This document shows positions 63,925 to 64,000 of a stretch of DNA of 64,000 nt, piece by piece. Origin of the DNA: Chryseobacterium sp. ISL-80 (GTDB taxonomy: Bacteria; Bacillota; Bacilli; Bacillales; Cytobacillaceae); contig JAGGQZ010000001.1 in assembly GCA_018613055.1 (NCBI GenBank), positions 174,720 through 238,719 on the forward strand, written 5' to 3'. The first letter of the stretch is position 1; the number at the start of each line of letters is the position of its first letter. The notes beneath the pieces are model-generated. The model did no database searches and was not told where the DNA came from. It was given only the letters and a program-made list of their open reading frames with translations. The position numbers were made by a program, and so were the translations under genes.

Positions 63925-64000
63925 TATATCCAGCTCCAGCGCCTAGCCCCTCGAGACGCTTGTCTAGTGTCGTCTCCTAGAAACTCCGAAACTTCAACTC
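63925..64000. repeat. Intergenic repeat element, cut by the window end
   Basis: The phrase CAGCTCCAGCGCCTAGCCCC followed by TCGAG is a repeat known from intergenic regions of many Bacillus-like chromosomes. It starts at about 63925 and continues to the end of the window with CTTGTCTAGTGTCGTCTCC, so its length cannot be judged. It is GC-richer than the AT-rich sequence before it (63866-63924). Confidence 0.6.

Overview
This window is a stretch of a low-GC Gram-positive chromosome from an endospore-forming member of the Bacillaceae. The gene order from codY through the fla/che operon, rpsB-tsf-pyrH-frr, uppS-cdsA-dxr-rseP-proS-polC, the rimP-nusA-infB cluster and dpaAB-asd-dapG-dapA is the one known from Bacillus subtilis. 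Sporulation genes (dpaA, dpaB, ylxY), the SigD/SwrB motility regulators and the split cytosine-rich terminator style fit this. Almost all genes are on the + strand. I see no tRNA, rRNA, insertion sequence, prophage or CRISPR array.

Region 1 (1-30455): the 3' end of codY, its terminator, a 470-base AT-rich control region with a good CodY-box match, and then one long flagellar and chemotaxis operon: flgB-flgC-fliE-fliF-fliG-fliH-fliI-fliJ-ylxF-fliK-flgD-(TIGR02530-type gene)-flgE-swrD-fliL-fliM-fliY-cheY-fliO-fliP-fliQ-fliR-flhB-flhA-flhF-flhG-cheB-cheA-cheW-cheC-cheD-sigD-fapA-like-small gene-swrB. Genes overlap or are a few bases apart, so they are almost certainly co-transcribed. The products build the basal body, rod, export gate and hook, set the chemotaxis response, and finally make the sigma factor that turns on filament genes. 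Three genes (TIGR02530-type, fapA-like, and a small Q-rich gene) are additions relative to the B. subtilis 168 operon.

Region 2 (30456-40202): translation and envelope genes. rpsB and tsf each have their own promoter and terminator; pyrH-frr overlap; uppS-cdsA-dxr-rseP-proS follow, covering cell-wall lipid carrier, phospholipid and isoprenoid synthesis, intramembrane proteolysis and prolyl-tRNA synthesis.

Region 3 (40203-53109): an intergenic repeat typical of Bacillus, polC, then the rimP-nusA-rnpM-ylxQ-infB-ylxP-rbfA translation/transcription cluster, truB, ribF and rpsO, several with structured leaders.

Region 4 (53110-64000): pnp, the divergent deacetylase ylxY, the M16 peptidase mlpA, ymxH, the spore dipicolinate synthase pair dpaA-dpaB, and the asd-dapG-dapA operon that supplies its substrate dihydrodipicolinate. 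The most interesting unexplained signal is a well-folded ~150-nt leader upstream of asd (about 60348-60535), which matches no riboswitch class I can recognise by eye. A terminator-like hairpin between dapG and dapA is a second possible control point. Otherwise this is a conserved housekeeping region and I find no exotic defence or mobile system.
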